In this document: positions 21,466 through 32,014 of the stretch, one piece after another
Position numbering within the stretch: position 1 is the stretch's first letter
How the letters are laid out: each line of letters opens with the position of its first letter
Source of the DNA: Blastococcus sp. CT_GayMR19
GTDB taxonomy: Bacteria; Actinomycetota; Actinomycetes; Mycobacteriales; Geodermatophilaceae
Direction: 5' to 3'
Assembly (NCBI RefSeq): GCF_004570385.1
Contig: NZ_SPQL01000015.1
Coordinates: 41,331 to 105,330 of the forward strand
Length of the DNA: 64,000 bases
Position numbers and translations under genes: made by a program
The notes under the pieces: model-generated
Told to the model about the DNA's origin: nothing
Databases searched by the model: none
What the model saw: the letters and a program-made list of their open reading frames with translations, nothing else

Positions 21466-22914
21466 TCAGTCGCGGGAGGACGGCGTGTCAGCGGGGGGGA
21501 CCCGCGGCGGGGTGCGGACCCGGCCGACGGGCGCGTAGCCGTACGACTCCCACGCGCGGCGTCGGCGATTCCGCCGGGCCCGACGGTTCCCCGCGACCGC
21601 CAGCACCGCGAGCGAGATCGCACCGAGGATCACCACCCCGATCAGCAGCCGGTTGTCGTCAGCGGCTCCGCTTCCGGTGTCACCCTCGCCGGGCAGAGCG
21701 CCGGCTCCCTCGGCGGGGACCTGGCCCGCGGGCCCGGCGACCCAGTAGTCCACGATGGCCCGCACGCCCGGGTCCGGCGCCTCCCTGGTCACCGGCACGT
21801 TCGTCGCCGCATAGGTGGCCGCCCGGTCGACGTCACCGGTTCCGCGATCGAGGGTCAGCCGGACGTCGGTCACCATCTGCCCGTACGAGCCGGCCTGGGT
21901 GACCAGCCGGGGCTCGCCCCCGGGCACCGGCAGCATGCAGTTGTAGGCCTCGTGCGTGTCCGCGCTCACGATGAAGTCGACGGCCGGCGTGATCCGCTGG
22001 TTGATGTCGACGACCGCGCCGTCGAGCGCCTCACAGCCGTTGATGTCACCGGCCGGGCGCTGCCCGCCGGCGTGCAGGAGCACCCCGATCGCCTCGATGC
22101 CCTCGGACCGCAGCTGCGGGACCAGGCGGTTGACCGCGTCCGCCTCCTCGCGGAAGACGACGTTGCCGAGCCCCTCGGGCCGCTCGCTCGTGGCCGTGCT
22201 CTCCCTCATCACGCCGATCAGGGCCACCCGCACGCCCCGGGGGGTGAAGAGGACCTCGAACGGCGGGAGGATCGGCTCGCCGGTCCCCGCCGAGAGGATG
22301 TTCGCCGCCAGGTACGGGAAGTTGGCACCGGTGAAGGCATGCTCGGCCTGCCCGAAGCAGCCGTCCACGCCCGGGGTGACGCCCTGGCAGGCCGCGATGT
22401 CGTCGCCGAACCGGCCGTCGGTCGCGCCCGAGAGGCGGCGCAGTTCCTGGAGGCCGAGGTCGAACTCGTGGTTGCCCACCGCGGCGACGTCCATCCCGAG
22501 GGCGTTGAGCACCTCGACGGTGGGCTCGTCCTTGTAGGTGGCGGACTCGGGGGGCGATTCGCCGATCAGGTCACCGACCCCGACGAAGAAGGAGGCCGCC
22601 GAGCCGCCCGCGCCCCGGCGGAAGTCCGCCCGCCGCTCCTGCACGAGCGTGGCCATGTTGGCCGCGCCGCCGACCTGCGTGACGACGTCGTCCCGCTCTC
22701 CCCCGCCGCCCCGGCCGAACACGCCGTCCGGTCCCGGCGCGGTCGGCAGCCTGCTCTCGTTCCCCGTCGTCGGGGAGATGCGGCCATGGAAGTCGTTGAT
22801 GGCCAGCACCTGGACGGGGTCCTTGCCCGGCGGTGCCGCGGCCGCCACCGGGGGGACGCCGACAACCGCCGCCGCGACGAGCGCGATCACGAGCAGAGGG
22901 CGGTGGAGGCGCAC
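21466..22914 (-). CDS. Membrane-anchored 5'-nucleotidase/metallophosphatase-like protein
   Basis: This 482-residue exported protein has a signal peptide (about 1-28, ending AVAAAA). A calcineurin-like metallophosphatase domain follows (about 33-360), with metal motifs INDFHG, GVGDLIGE and GNHEFD and a later VSADTHEAYN. The usual C-terminal 5'-nucleotidase domain that binds the nucleoside is missing. After VRAIVDYW (about residue 375) comes a Gly/Ala linker, one transmembrane helix (near 415-437) and an arginine-rich cytosolic tail. It is therefore a single-domain, membrane-tethered variant and may have a different substrate. The GTG at 22912-22914 is chosen for the signal peptide and AAAGGGA upstream. 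Confidence 0.85.
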   Translation of the reverse strand: MRLHRPLLVIALVAAAVVGVPPVAAAAPPGKDPVQVLAINDFHGRISPTTGNESRLPTAPGPDGVFGRGGGGERDDVVTQVGGAANMATLVQERRADFRRGAGGSAASFFVGVGDLIGESPPESATYKDEPTVEVLNALGMDVAAVGNHEFDLGLQELRRLSGATDGRFGDDIAACQGVTPGVDGCFGQAEHAFTGANFPYLAANILSAGTGEPILPPFEVLFTPRGVRVALIGVMRESTATSERPEGLGNVVFREEADAVNRLVPQLRSEGIEAIGVLLHAGGQRPAGDINGCEALDGAVVDINQRITPAVDFIVSADTHEAYNCMLPVPGGEPRLVTQAGSYGQMVTDVRLTLDRGTGDVDRAATYAATNVPVTREAPDPGVRAIVDYWVAGPAGQVPAEGAGALPGEGDTGSGAADDNRLLIGVVILGAISLAVLAVAGNRRARRNRRRRAWESYGYAPVGRVRTPPRVPPADTPSSRD

Positions 22915-23218
22915 GACGATCCCTTTCGCACATCGACAACGACACGGCAACGCCCACACGGTGCCACGTGGTCCTGGCGGGGGCGTCGGCCACCGTCGGG
23001 TCCGGCCGCCCCCCGGACCGCACGGGACAGGCCCCGGCCGGGTGCCCGGCCACAGCGCGCCGTGGCCCGGTCGGGCAGCGAAACTCCTGCTCAGCGCGGC
23101 GCCGGCGTCCAGGGAGCCCAGGGCTCCCGGCGCTCCCGGGCGGGCCGTGCGGCGGGGGGTGCGAGATCCGCGTCACCCGGAGGGACGACAGCGCCGTCCC
23201 CCGTTCGGGGTCCCCGGC
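22915..23218. other. 304-nt gap without a gene
   Basis: The gap lies between mnmA (stop at 23219) and the nucleotidase-like gene on the same strand. It holds the latter's promoter and a near-palindrome GGGAGCCC-a-GGGCTCCC at 23112-23128, which may terminate mnmA. No conserved ORF was seen. Confidence 0.4.
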
Positions 23219-24304
23219 TCACGCCCGGCCGCGTCCGGCGGTCGCCACCGCGGCCTGCCCGAGCACCCGGTCCCCCCGCGCGGGGTCGGGCTCGTACAGC
23301 ACGGCGGACTGGCCGGGAGCCACGCCGCGCTGCTCGGTGGCGAGTGCGATCCGCAGGCCGCCGTTCGCGTCGGCGCACACCCGGCAGTCCACCGCGGCGG
23401 CGTGGGCACGGAGCTGGACCTGCGCCGTGAACGGGATCTCCGGTACCGCGCCGGTCCACGTGGGGACGCCGGTGCCGACCTCGTCCACGCCGGCGAGGTC
23501 GGCGGTGCCGATGGTCACGGTTCGCGAGACCGGCTCGATCGCCAGGACGTAGCGGGGACGCTGGTCCCCCGCCTCGACGCCCAGCCCGCGCCGCTGCCCG
23601 ACGGTGAACCCGTACGTGCCCTCGTGCTGCCCCACCGTCCGTCCGGTGGCGGCGTCGACGACCGGGCCCGGGCGGGCGCCCAGCTCCCGGGCGAGGAACC
23701 CGCGGGTGTCCCCGTCGGGGATGAAGCAGATGTCGTGCGAGTCGGGCTTGGTGGCGACGGCGAAGCCCCGCTCGGCAGCGATCGCCCGCACCCGATCCTT
23801 GGTCATGGGGCCCAGCGGGAACATCGCGGTCGCCAGCTGCTGCCGCGTGAGCACACCGAGCACGTAGGACTGGTCCTTGGCGGCGTCGGCGGACCGGCGC
23901 AGCGCCGTGCCGTCGAGCCGGGCGTGGTGGCCGGTCACGACGGCGTCGAACCCGAGGGCGCGGGCCCGGTCGAGCACGGCGGTGAACTTGATCTTCTCGT
24001 TGCACCGCAGGCAGGGGTTCGGCGTCCGCCCGGCGGCGTACTCGGCGACGAAGTCGTCCACGACATCCGCCCGGAACCGGTCGGCGAGGTCCCACACGTA
24101 GAACGGGATGCCCAGCTCGTCGGCCACCCGCCGGGCGTCGTGGGCATCCTCGACGCTGCAGCAGCCGCGGGCCCCGCTGCGCAGGGTCTGGCGGTCCGGG
24201 GACAGGGCCAGGTGCACACCGGTGACGTCGTGACCGGCGTCGACGGCGAGCGCCGCGGCCACCGCGGAGTCCACGCCACCGCTCATCGCGGCGAGCACCC
24301 TCAT
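23219..24304 (-). CDS. mnmA: tRNA-specific 2-thiouridylase MnmA
   Basis: MnmA transfers sulfur to uridine-34 of Lys, Glu and Gln tRNAs. It has 361 residues. The PP-loop ATP motif SGGVDSAV is at 8-15. The catalytic cysteines are Cys in NPCLRCNEK (near 100) and Cys in SHDICFIP (near 195). A C-terminal beta-barrel domain (about 280-355) covers the tRNA. The ATG lies 10 nt after iscS, so the sulfur donor and the thiolase enzyme are made from one transcript. Confidence 0.97.
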   Translation of the reverse strand: MRVLAAMSGGVDSAVAAALAVDAGHDVTGVHLALSPDRQTLRSGARGCCSVEDAHDARRVADELGIPFYVWDLADRFRADVVDDFVAEYAAGRTPNPCLRCNEKIKFTAVLDRARALGFDAVVTGHHARLDGTALRRSADAAKDQSYVLGVLTRQQLATAMFPLGPMTKDRVRAIAAERGFAVATKPDSHDICFIPDGDTRGFLARELGARPGPVVDAATGRTVGQHEGTYGFTVGQRRGLGVEAGDQRPRYVLAIEPVSRTVTIGTADLAGVDEVGTGVPTWTGAVPEIPFTAQVQLRAHAAAVDCRVCADANGGLRIALATEQRGVAPGQSAVLYEPDPARGDRVLGQAAVATAGRGRA

Positions 24305-24314
24305 CGCGCGCCCC

Positions 24315-25505
24315 TCATCGGGGGCCGAGACCCGCCCGGCGAGCCCGCTCCACGACCGGACCGATCACCTCGAGCACCGCGTCGACGTCGGCGTCGGTCG
24401 AGGTGTGGCCGAGGCTGAACCGCAGCGAGCTGCGCGCCCGCTCGGTGTCGGCACCCGTGGCCAGCAGGACGTGGCTGGGCCGGGCGACGCCCGCGCTGCA
24501 GGCGGAGCCGGTGGAGCACTCGATGCCCCGGGCGTCCAGGAGCATCAGCAGGGCGTCGCCCTCGGCGCCCGGGAAGGACAGGTGCGCGTTGCCGGGCAGC
24601 CGGCCGGGACCGTCCGCCAGGACGTCGTCCAGCGGGGCGCCGTTGAGCTGGGCGTCCGGCACGACGGCCACGACGCCGGCGACGAGGCGGTCGCGCAGGG
24701 CGGCCAGCCGCGGGGCCCGCTCGCTCCGGTGGGCGGCCGCCGCGGTGGCGGCCACCGCGAGCCCGACGATCGCCGCGACGTCCAGGGTGCCGGACCGGAC
24801 GTCGCGCTCCTGACCGCCGCCGTGCAGCAGCGGAGTGCAGTCCGCCTCGCGCCGCAGCAGGAGCGCACCGGCCCCCATCGGACCACCGAGCTTGTGCGCG
24901 GTCATGGTGAGCGCGTCGGCACCGCTCGCGGCGAAGTCGACCGGCACCTGCCCGACCGCCTGCACCGCATCGGTGTGGAAGGGGACGTCCACCGCGTGCG
25001 AGACCGCCGCCAAGGCGGCGATGTCGCTCACGGTGCCGATCTCGTTGTTGGCCCACATGACGCTGGCGAGCGCGACGTCCCGGCCGTCGCCGAGCGCCTC
25101 GGCGAGCGCCTCCGGGGTGACCCGGCCGGTCGGCTCGACCGCGAGCCAGGTGACGTCGGCGCCGTCGTGCTTCGCCAGCCACTCCACGCTGTCGAGGACC
25201 GCGTGGTGCTCCGCGGGACTCACCACGATCCGGCTGCGCTGCGCGTCGGCCCGCCTGCGCGCCCAGAAGAGCCCCTTGACCGCGAGGTTGTCGCTCTCGG
25301 TCCCACCGCTGGTGAAGAGCACCTCCGACGGACGCGCGCCCAGCGCCTCGGCCAGCTGCTCCCGCGCCTGCTCGGCGGAGCGGCGCGCGGCCCGGCCGCT
25401 CGCGTGCAGCGAGGAGGCGTTGCCCACCCGACCCAGCTGCTCGCTCATGGCGGCCAGCACCTCGGGGAGCACCGGCGTCGTCGCCGCGTGGTCCAGGTAC
25501 GTCAT
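24315..25505 (-). CDS. iscS: Cysteine desulfurase (IscS/NifS family)
   Basis: This PLP enzyme takes sulfur from cysteine and passes it on as a persulfide. It has 396 residues. The cofactor Lys lies in [12 protein letters not shown] (near 200). The active-site Cys lies in [11 protein letters not shown] (near 325), and YLDHAATTP opens the protein. Its ATG overlaps the MFS gene's TGA by 4 nt (ATGA), with GAGGG upstream. Position before mnmA suggests that it mainly supplies tRNA thiolation; a role in Fe-S assembly cannot be excluded. Confidence 0.96.
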   Translation of the reverse strand: MTYLDHAATTPVLPEVLAAMSEQLGRVGNASSLHASGRAARRSAEQAREQLAEALGARPSEVLFTSGGTESDNLAVKGLFWARRRADAQRSRIVVSPAEHHAVLDSVEWLAKHDGADVTWLAVEPTGRVTPEALAEALGDGRDVALASVMWANNEIGTVSDIAALAAVSHAVDVPFHTDAVQAVGQVPVDFAASGADALTMTAHKLGGPMGAGALLLRREADCTPLLHGGGQERDVRSGTLDVAAIVGLAVAATAAAAHRSERAPRLAALRDRLVAGVVAVVPDAQLNGAPLDDVLADGPGRLPGNAHLSFPGAEGDALLMLLDARGIECSTGSACSAGVARPSHVLLATGADTERARSSLRFSLGHTSTDADVDAVLEVIGPVVERARRAGLGPR

Positions 25506-26899
25506 GACGCCCTCAGGGTAGTCGCGGGAATTGCCGGGTCCGGGACCGCTGCGGGGGCACCGGCCCGGGGAGCCAGCCACGCGCCGACCAGCGCGATCGC
25601 GGTGAGGACGGCGACGGCGAGGAGCACCGCCGCCGGAAGGGTGAGCAGGGAGGCCGTCGAGGCCGCGACCAGCACGCCGACCACGCCCACGCACAGCGCG
25701 GACGCCGTCACGTCGGCGATCTGGAAGGCAGCCGAGTCGGCGCCGCGCCGCTCCTCGGGTGACTGCTCGAGCAGCAGCACGCTCAGGCTCGGCATGCCCA
25801 GGCCCATGCCGAGGCCCGCCACCCCCCACGTCAGGTAGGACGGCCAGCCCGGCAGCCCGGGGACGGCGACGAGCGCCGTGCCGGCGACACCGGCTGCCAG
25901 GAGCAGGAAGCCGGCCCGGAGCAGGACGACGCGGGCCACGTCGGGACGACGCCCCTGCCACTGCGAGGCCAGCGCCCACCCCAGCGCGCCGGCCGTCAGC
26001 GGGATGCCGGCGGTCGTCGGGCTGTAGCCGTGCAGGGCGGTGAGCGACAGGGGCAGCAGGGCGTCCATGCCGAAGAACGATCCGGCCAGGAGACCGCGGG
26101 CGCCGATGACGGCGGGCAGCCCGGACCGGGCCCGGACGGTGCCCTGCGGGAGGAGTGGCCGCAGGCCGGCGACCAGCGCGGTGACACCCACCACCGCCAC
26201 GACCGGCGCGAGGGAGTCCAGGCGCTGACCGGCGTACTGGAGCGCCGCGACACCGGCACCGGCGAGCAGCGCACTCCACCGGCGGGCCGAGCCCGGCGCG
26301 GTGGCCCCTTCGGGGGCGCCGAACCGGCGGAGGGCGGGCAGGAGGAGCGCCAGTCCGAGGGCGATCAGCGGCAGGATCCCGAGGAACACCCACCGCCAGC
26401 CGGCGTGCGTGGTGATCAGGCCGGCGAGGAGGGGGCCCACCAGGGCGGGCAGCACCCAGGCCGCGGAGAAGGCGGCGAACAGCCGCGGCCGCAGCGCCGG
26501 CCGGTAGGCCCGGCCCGCGACGACGTACAGCGAGACCGCGATGATCCCGCCGCCCACGCCCTGGATGGCGCGGGCGGCGACGAACATCGCCATGTGCCCG
26601 GCCAGGCCGCCGGCCAGCAGCCCGGCGGCGAAGGTCGTCGCGCCGGCCAGCAGCGCGGCGCGCGACCCGCGACGGTCGTCGAGGTCACCGCCCACGACCA
26701 TGCCGAACACCGACGCCACGAGGTAGGCGCTGAACGGCCAGCCGTACCAGGCGAGCCCGTCGAGCTCGGTGACCGCGGTGGGCATCGCCGTCGCCACGGC
26801 CATCGACTCGAAGGCGACGAACGTGATGAGCATCAGCAGGCCGGCGGTGGTCAGACGATGCGTCCGGTCGAAGACCCCGGCCGCGCTGCTCGTCGTCAC
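25502..26899 (-). CDS. MFS transporter (DHA-type, multidrug-like)
   Basis: This 465-residue membrane protein has about 14 transmembrane helices and the MFS signatures [11 protein letters not shown] (loop 2-3, motif A) and [10 protein letters not shown] (motif B). The nearest type is DHA2-like drug/proton antiporters. The GTG at 26897-26899 is preferred: an in-frame ATG at 26945-26947 lies only 5 nt from the etfA terminator stem. GGGGGA precedes the GTG. It overlaps iscS by 4 nt, so export and tRNA thiolation genes are in one transcript for an unknown reason. Confidence 0.9.
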   Translation of the reverse strand: MTTSSAAGVFDRTHRLTTAGLLMLITFVAFESMAVATAMPTAVTELDGLAWYGWPFSAYLVASVFGMVVGGDLDDRRGSRAALLAGATTFAAGLLAGGLAGHMAMFVAARAIQGVGGGIIAVSLYVVAGRAYRPALRPRLFAAFSAAWVLPALVGPLLAGLITTHAGWRWVFLGILPLIALGLALLLPALRRFGAPEGATAPGSARRWSALLAGAGVAALQYAGQRLDSLAPVVAVVGVTALVAGLRPLLPQGTVRARSGLPAVIGARGLLAGSFFGMDALLPLSLTALHGYSPTTAGIPLTAGALGWALASQWQGRRPDVARVVLLRAGFLLLAAGVAGTALVAVPGLPGWPSYLTWGVAGLGMGLGMPSLSVLLLEQSPEERRGADSAAFQIADVTASALCVGVVGVLVAASTASLLTLPAAVLLAVAVLTAIALVGAWLAPRAGAPAAVPDPAIPATTLRAS

Positions 26900-26951
26900 G
26901 TCGTCCCCCAACCCTTTCCGGGTGCCGGTCCTTCCCGCCCCGGACATGCGT

Positions 26952-26982
26952 CGAGCGCCGGTCCCGCGGGGACCGGCGCTCG
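26952..26982 (-). terminator. Terminator of etfBA
   Basis: A perfect 14-bp stem (26952-26965 with 26969-26982) and a 3-nt loop lie 17 nt after the etfA stop. No U-run follows. Confidence 0.8.
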
Positions 26983-26998
26983 ACGGGTACCGCTGCGC

Positions 26999-27964
26999 TC
27001 AGCCCTTGCGGGCGGTGATCTGCTCGGTCGCCGCGGGGACGACGGTGTTCAGGTCGCCGACGACGCCGAAGTCGGCCAGCTCGAAGATCGGCGCCTCGGG
27101 GTCCTTGTTGATGGCCACGATGGTCTTCGAGGTCTGCATGCCGGCCCGGTGCTGGATCGCCCCGGAGATGCCGACCGCGATGTAGAGCTGCGGCGAGACG
27201 GTCTTGCCGGTCTGCCCCACCTGGAAGGTGTGCGGGTAGAAGCCGGAGTCGACCGCCGCCCGGGACGCACCGACGGCCGCGCCGAGGGAGTCGGCCAGCG
27301 CCTCGATGATCGAGAAGTTCTCCGCGCTGGCCACGCCGCGTCCACCGGAGACGACGATCGCGGCCTCGGTGAGCTCGGGACGGGTGCTCTTCTGCTCCAC
27401 GACGCGCTCCACGACCCGGACCTGCTTGGCCTGGTCGGAGAGCGACACCGCAACCGGCTGCTCGGTGCCGGCGGCGGGGGCCGGCTCCGGGGTCACCGAG
27501 TTGCCGCGCAGCGTGTAGATCGGGGTGCCGGTGGTGACCTTCGAGTGGACGATCGTCGCACCGGCGAAGGCGACCTGGGTCGCGGTGCCGTCGGCGGCGA
27601 TCTCGGTGACGTCGGTCAGGAAGCCGGAGTTCGTCTTGATGGCCAGCCGGCCGGCGATCTCCTTGCCCTCCGGGGAGGACGGGATGACCACGGCGGCCGG
27701 CGACTTCTCCTGCACCAGCTGCGCCAGCACCTCCGCCTTGGGCGCGACGAGGTACTCGTCGACCTCGGGCGCCTCGGCGACGTAGACCGTGGCCGCGCCG
27801 TACTCGGCGAGCTGGTTCCGCACCGACGCGGCGGTACCGGGGGCGCCGAGCACGACGGCCGACGGCTCACCGAGCGCGCGCGCCGCGGTCAGTGCCTCCA
27901 GGGTGGTCTTGCGGACGCCGTCGCCGGCCGGGTTGAGCTCGGCCAGGACCAGGACCTCTGCCAT
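26999..27964 (-). CDS. etfA: Electron transfer flavoprotein alpha subunit
   Basis: EtfA carries the FAD of the heterodimer that takes electrons from acyl-CoA dehydrogenases. It has 321 residues. The C-terminal FAD-binding domain shows [29 protein letters not shown] (in part) and GISGAIQH motifs at about 205-275. The ATG at 27962-27964 has GAGGAGA upstream, and the preceding in-frame codons are intergenic. It lies 34 nt after etfB. Confidence 0.97.
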   Translation of the reverse strand: MAEVLVLAELNPAGDGVRKTTLEALTAARALGEPSAVVLGAPGTAASVRNQLAEYGAATVYVAEAPEVDEYLVAPKAEVLAQLVQEKSPAAVVIPSSPEGKEIAGRLAIKTNSGFLTDVTEIAADGTATQVAFAGATIVHSKVTTGTPIYTLRGNSVTPEPAPAAGTEQPVAVSLSDQAKQVRVVERVVEQKSTRPELTEAAIVVSGGRGVASAENFSIIEALADSLGAAVGASRAAVDSGFYPHTFQVGQTGKTVSPQLYIAVGISGAIQHRAGMQTSKTIVAINKDPEAPIFELADFGVVGDLNTVVPAATEQITARKG

Positions 27965-27998
27965 GGGGATGTTCTCCTCTTCCTTGATCCGAGCCGGG

Positions 27999-28778
27999 TC
28001 AGACGATCTTCTGGCTGGCGAGGTACTCGACGAGCTTCTGGGCGCCGTCACCCTCGTCGGGGACCTTCACGCCCTCGCCCTTCGGGGGGCGGCCGGCGAA
28101 GTCGAGCACCTGGCTGGTCGCGCTCGCCAGACCCACGGTGGACGGGTCGATGCCCAGGTCGGCCAGCGTCTTCGTCTCGACCGGCTTCTTCTTCGCGGCC
28201 ATGATCCCCTTGAACGAGGGGTAGCGCGGCTCGTTGATGGTGTCCCAGGTGGACACGATCGCGGGCAGCGGAGCCTCCAGCGCCCAGTAGCCGCCGTCGG
28301 TCTGCCTCTCCACCTTCGCCGTCCCGCCCTCGACGGTCAGCTTGCGGGCGCCCGAGAGCTGCGGGATGCCCAGGCGCTCGGCGAGCAGCGCCGGCATGAC
28401 GCTGAGCTGGGCGTCGGTGGCCTCCGCACCGCACAGGACCAGGTCGTACTCCAGCTGCGACAGCGCGGCGGCGATGACCGCCGACGTCTGCACGGCGCAC
28501 GACCCGTGGATCGCCGGGTCGCTCACGTGCACGGCCTTGTCCGCACCCATCGACAGGGCCTTGCGGATGGCGTCGGTCGCCGAGTCCGGCCCGACGGTCA
28601 GCACGGTGACCTCGCCGCCCTCCCGGTCGCGCACGAGGAGCGCCTCCTCGATGGCGTACTCGTCCATCTCGTTGATGACGTTGTCGGCCGAGGCGCGGGC
28701 GACGGTGTTGTCCGCCGGGTCCAGCTTGCGCTCACTGCCCGAGTCCGGGACCTGCTTGACAAGAACGACGATGTTCAT
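27999..28778 (-). CDS. etfB: Electron transfer flavoprotein beta subunit
   Basis: EtfB is the AMP-binding partner of EtfA. Its 259 residues include the family motifs VKQVPDSG at the start and ADLGID plus the recognition-loop region near 195. GGAGGAAGG lies upstream of the ATG. Its promoter region contains a palindrome that is shared with ccr, so electron transfer and acyl-CoA metabolism are probably under one regulator. Confidence 0.97.
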   Translation of the reverse strand: MNIVVLVKQVPDSGSERKLDPADNTVARASADNVINEMDEYAIEEALLVRDREGGEVTVLTVGPDSATDAIRKALSMGADKAVHVSDPAIHGSCAVQTSAVIAAALSQLEYDLVLCGAEATDAQLSVMPALLAERLGIPQLSGARKLTVEGGTAKVERQTDGGYWALEAPLPAIVSTWDTINEPRYPSFKGIMAAKKKPVETKTLADLGIDPSTVGLASATSQVLDFAGRPPKGEGVKVPDEGDGAQKLVEYLASQKIV

Positions 28779-28842
28779 CGCTCGGACCTTCCTCCGCGGC
28801 GTTCAGGGCGCGGACACGGGGTCCGCCTGGCTCCGATCATGG

Positions 28843-28860
28843 ATGTTACTGACTGGTAAC
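28843..28860 (-). promoter_or_regulatory. Operator overlapping the -10 box of etfBA
   Basis: Reading the minus strand, GTTACCAGTCAGTAACATCC carries inverted arms GTTAC and GTAAC, and the second arm forms the -10 TAACAT (28843-28848). The start codon is about 58 nt downstream. The ccr promoter at 63656-63673 has the same layout. TetR-family repressors bind sites of this size, but no such gene is in the window. Confidence 0.7.
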
Positions 28861-28909
28861 GCCGGGGCGACGGGAGGGCCGGGTGACGCCGGTCACGCGC
28901 TGTCCTCGC

Positions 28910-30046
28910 TCATCCGCGCCCAGGCCATTCCCCCGACGCGGCGAATCGTCGCAGCGTCTCGGTGTGCGGGGCCAGGTCCAGCCCCTGGCCGGCCACCCAG
29001 TCGTCCGCGTAGTAGGTGTGCGCGTACCGCTCCCCGCCGTCGCAGAGCAGGGTGACGACGCTGCCGGAACGCCCCGCGGCCACCATCTCGGCGACCAACT
29101 GGAACGCGCCCCACAGGTTCGTGCCCGTGGAGCCGCCGGCCCGCCGTCCCGTCGTCCGCTCCAGCTCCCGCATCGCGGCCAGCGACGCGGCGTCGGGGAC
29201 CCAGATCATCCGGTCGACGATGGTCGGCACGAACGAGGGCTCCACCCGCGGACGGCCGATGCCCTCGATGCGGGAGGACCGGCCCGTCGCCGTCGCCGGA
29301 TCGCCGTCCCGCCACCCGGGGAAGAACGACGATCCCTCCGGGTCGACCACGGCCAGCCGGGTCGGCAGCCGTCGGTAGCGCAGGTACCGGCCCACCGTCG
29401 CGCTGGTGCCGCCCGTGCCCGCGCCGACCACGACCCACTCCGGGACCGGATGCCGCTCGAGGGCCAGCTGGGAGAAGATCGACTCGGCGATGTTGTTGTT
29501 GCCGCGCCAGTCGGTCGCCCGCTCGGCGTAGGTGAACTGGTCGAGGAAGTGGCCGCCGCACTCCGCGGCGAGCCGCCGGGCCTCCTCGTAGATGTCCGGC
29601 GCCCGCTCCACGAACCGGCAGTTGCCGCCGTGGAACTCGATGAGCGCGATCTTCTCGGGGCTGGTCGACGCCGGCATGACCGCCACGAACGGCAGCCCCA
29701 GCATGCGGGCGAACCATGCCTCGCTGACCGCGGTCGATCCGCTGGATGCCTCGACCACCGTCGTCCCCTCGGTGATCTGGCCCGAGCAGAGCCCGTACAG
29801 GAACAGCGACCGGGCCAGCCGGTGCTTGAGGCTCCCGGTCGGGTGGGTCGACTCGTCCTTCAGGTACAGGTCGACGCCCCACTCCGCGGGCAGCGGATAG
29901 GCCAGCAGGTGCGTGTCGGCGCTGCGGCGGGCGTCGGCCTCGACCGCGGCGACGGCCCGGTCCACCCACGCCCGCCCTCCCGGGTCGGAGCGGTCCACAT
30001 CGGCACCCGGCGCCTCGGCCGCGCTTCCCTCCGCGGGATCACGCAC
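28910..30046 (-). CDS. PLP-dependent cysteine synthase-like protein (Cds1-type)
   Basis: This 378-residue protein is a fold-type II PLP enzyme. Lys74 in [10 protein letters not shown] is the cofactor lysine, EASSGSTA is the substrate loop, and [15 protein letters not shown] binds the phosphate. It resembles the mycobacterial L-cysteine desulfhydrase Cds1 more than CysK/CysM (the [10 protein letters not shown] form). This suggests breakdown of cysteine or a related thiol-amino acid to sulfide, pyruvate and ammonia. The GTG overlaps the end of the ABC ATPase gene by 8 nt with GGGAGG upstream, so enzyme and importer are coexpressed. Confidence 0.85.
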   Translation of the reverse strand: MRDPAEGSAAEAPGADVDRSDPGGRAWVDRAVAAVEADARRSADTHLLAYPLPAEWGVDLYLKDESTHPTGSLKHRLARSLFLYGLCSGQITEGTTVVEASSGSTAVSEAWFARMLGLPFVAVMPASTSPEKIALIEFHGGNCRFVERAPDIYEEARRLAAECGGHFLDQFTYAERATDWRGNNNIAESIFSQLALERHPVPEWVVVGAGTGGTSATVGRYLRYRRLPTRLAVVDPEGSSFFPGWRDGDPATATGRSSRIEGIGRPRVEPSFVPTIVDRMIWVPDAASLAAMRELERTTGRRAGGSTGTNLWGAFQLVAEMVAAGRSGSVVTLLCDGGERYAHTYYADDWVAGQGLDLAPHTETLRRFAASGEWPGRG

Positions 30047-31133
30047 GGGGTTCCTCCCGCACGACGAGGACCGGCCGCTCGGCCGGCAGCACGGTGACCG
30101 CCGTCCCCGGCGTGAGGTCCTGGCTGTCGGCGCTGGGGACGTCGACGCGCACCTCGAGGTCCGCGGGCAGGCGCACCGCCAGCCGGGTGACGGCGCCGGA
30201 GAACGTGCGGGTGATGACGCGCCCGGAACCGCCCGGGTCGGCCGCGACGAGCAGCGACTCCGGACGCACCAGCGCGACCACCGGTCCCGACGGGGGACGC
30301 TCGCCGGCCACCGGCCGGTGCCGGCCGAGCAGCTCCACCCCGCCCGGCGCGAGCACCGCGGGCAACCGGTTCATCGTGCCGACGAACTCGGCGACGAAGG
30401 CCGTCGCGGGCCGCTCGTAGAGCTCGTCCGGGGTCGCCACCTGCTCCAGCCGGCCGGCGCGCAGCACCCCGACGCGGTCGGCGACCGACAGGGCCTCCGC
30501 CTGGTCGTGGGTGACGAACACCGTGGTGATCCCCAGCTCCAGCTGGATGCGCCGGATCTCCTCCCGCAGCTGCACGCGCACCTGGGCGTCGAGCGCGGAC
30601 AGCGGCTCGTCCAGGAGCAGCACCTGCGGGGCGACGGCCAGGGCGCGGGCGAGCGCGACCCGCTGCTGCTGTCCGCCGGAGAGCTGGTGCGGGTACCGGC
30701 CGCCACGGTCGGCCAGGCCGACGAGCTCGAGCAGCTCCGCGGCCCGTCCCGCCTGTTCGGCCTTCGCCCGGCGGCGCACGCGGAGCCCGAAGGCGACGTT
30801 CTCGGCGACGGTGAGGTTCGGGAACAGGCTGTAGGCCTGGAAGACCATGCCCATGTCCCGCTTGTTGGCCGGTGTGCCGGTGATGTCGCGGCCGTCGAGC
30901 AGGACGCGGCCGGCGTCCGGCCGGTCGAAGCCGGCGATCGCCCGCAGCGCCGTCGTCTTCCCGCAGCCGGATGGGCCCAGCAGGGCCAGGAACTCGCCGG
31001 CGGCGATGTCGAGGTCGAGCCCGTCGAGTGCCACGACCGGGCCGTACCGGCGGGTCAGCCCCTCCAGCCGGATGGGGACCGCGGCACGGCCCTCGAGACC
31101 GGCCGCGGCGGTCCGCAGCGAGGCGGCGGTCAT
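30039..31133 (-). CDS. ABC importer ATPase (PotA/FbpC-type, with TOBE domain)
   Basis: This 364-residue ATPase has Walker [10 protein letters not shown] (near 53), Q-loop [10 protein letters not shown], signature [15 protein letters not shown] and Walker [13 protein letters not shown], and a C-terminal TOBE-like domain (about 285-364). The type serves binding-protein importers for polyamines, iron, thiamine or phosphonates. It overlaps the upstream permease gene by 4 nt (ATGA) and the downstream Cds1-like gene by 8 nt. Confidence 0.95.
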   Translation of the reverse strand: MTAASLRTAAAGLEGRAAVPIRLEGLTRRYGPVVALDGLDLDIAAGEFLALLGPSGCGKTTALRAIAGFDRPDAGRVLLDGRDITGTPANKRDMGMVFQAYSLFPNLTVAENVAFGLRVRRRAKAEQAGRAAELLELVGLADRGGRYPHQLSGGQQQRVALARALAVAPQVLLLDEPLSALDAQVRVQLREEIRRIQLELGITTVFVTHDQAEALSVADRVGVLRAGRLEQVATPDELYERPATAFVAEFVGTMNRLPAVLAPGGVELLGRHRPVAGERPPSGPVVALVRPESLLVAADPGGSGRVITRTFSGAVTRLAVRLPADLEVRVDVPSADSQDLTPGTAVTVLPAERPVLVVREEPRA

Positions 31134-32014
31134 GCGGTCTCCTCCGTGCCGCGCCGGCGGTCCAGCGCGGAGATCATGAGCAACAGCACCCAGGTGAAGA
31201 GGAGCGACAGCACCGACACCGCGACCGACACCTGCGGCTGCGATCCCGAGATCCGCAGGATCCAGGTGGGGAAGGTCTCGAAGCCGAGGATGTTCGCGAT
31301 CGTGAACTCGCCCAGCACCAGGGCGAGGGTCAGGAACGCGGCATTGAGCACCGACGTGCGCAGCACCGGCAGGACCACCGACACCAGCACCCGCGGCCAC
31401 GACGCCCCCAGGTTGCGGGCGGCCTCGGTCAGGGTCGGCAGGTCGGCCCCGCGGACTCCGGCGTCCAGGGCCCGGTAGACGAACGGGAGCGCGAGGACGA
31501 CGTAGACGAAGACCAGGATCCACGGCAGGGCCGGCTCCTGGAGAGCGAAGAACGCCTCGGCCAGGGGCGTGTTCAGGAAGTAGTCCGGCGCCCAGGCCAG
31601 CACGCTCCGCACGCCGACGACCAGCGCGATCGGCGGCAGGACCAGCGGCATCAGGGTGAGAAGCTCGACCGTCGTCCGCAGCCGGGGAAGCCGCAGGTTC
31701 ACCAGGACGACGGTCGGCACCATGAGCAGGAGGGCGATGAGGACGGTGAGCCCGGCGAGCGCCAGCGAGCGGGTGAAGGCCTCGGCGAAGCCCTCGGCCC
31801 CGGGGATCGCCGTGTAGTGCCGGGCGGTGATCCCGCCCCGCGCCCGGTCGCGCACCGTGAACCAGACCGAGGCGCTGATCGGGACGAGGAAGTACAGACC
31901 GAGCACCGCGAGGACGGCGAAGCGCCACGCACCCGGACGTCGGCGGGCGGCCCGGACCGGCGTCTCGGGGGCCACGCTGCCCGCCCCGGTGACCCCGGTC
32001 GCCAGGGCCGTCAT
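31130..32014 (-). CDS. ABC importer permease, second subunit
   Basis: This 294-residue membrane protein has about six helices and the EAA loop (LTEAARNLGASWPRVLVSVVLP, in part) that docks on the ATPase. It is the PotC/FbpB-like half. Both junctions are 4-nt ATGA overlaps, with the first permease and with the ATPase. Confidence 0.93.
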   Translation of the reverse strand: MTALATGVTGAGSVAPETPVRAARRRPGAWRFAVLAVLGLYFLVPISASVWFTVRDRARGGITARHYTAIPGAEGFAEAFTRSLALAGLTVLIALLLMVPTVVLVNLRLPRLRTTVELLTLMPLVLPPIALVVGVRSVLAWAPDYFLNTPLAEAFFALQEPALPWILVFVYVVLALPFVYRALDAGVRGADLPTLTEAARNLGASWPRVLVSVVLPVLRTSVLNAAFLTLALVLGEFTIANILGFETFPTWILRISGSQPQVSVAVSVLSLLFTWVLLLMISALDRRRGTEETA

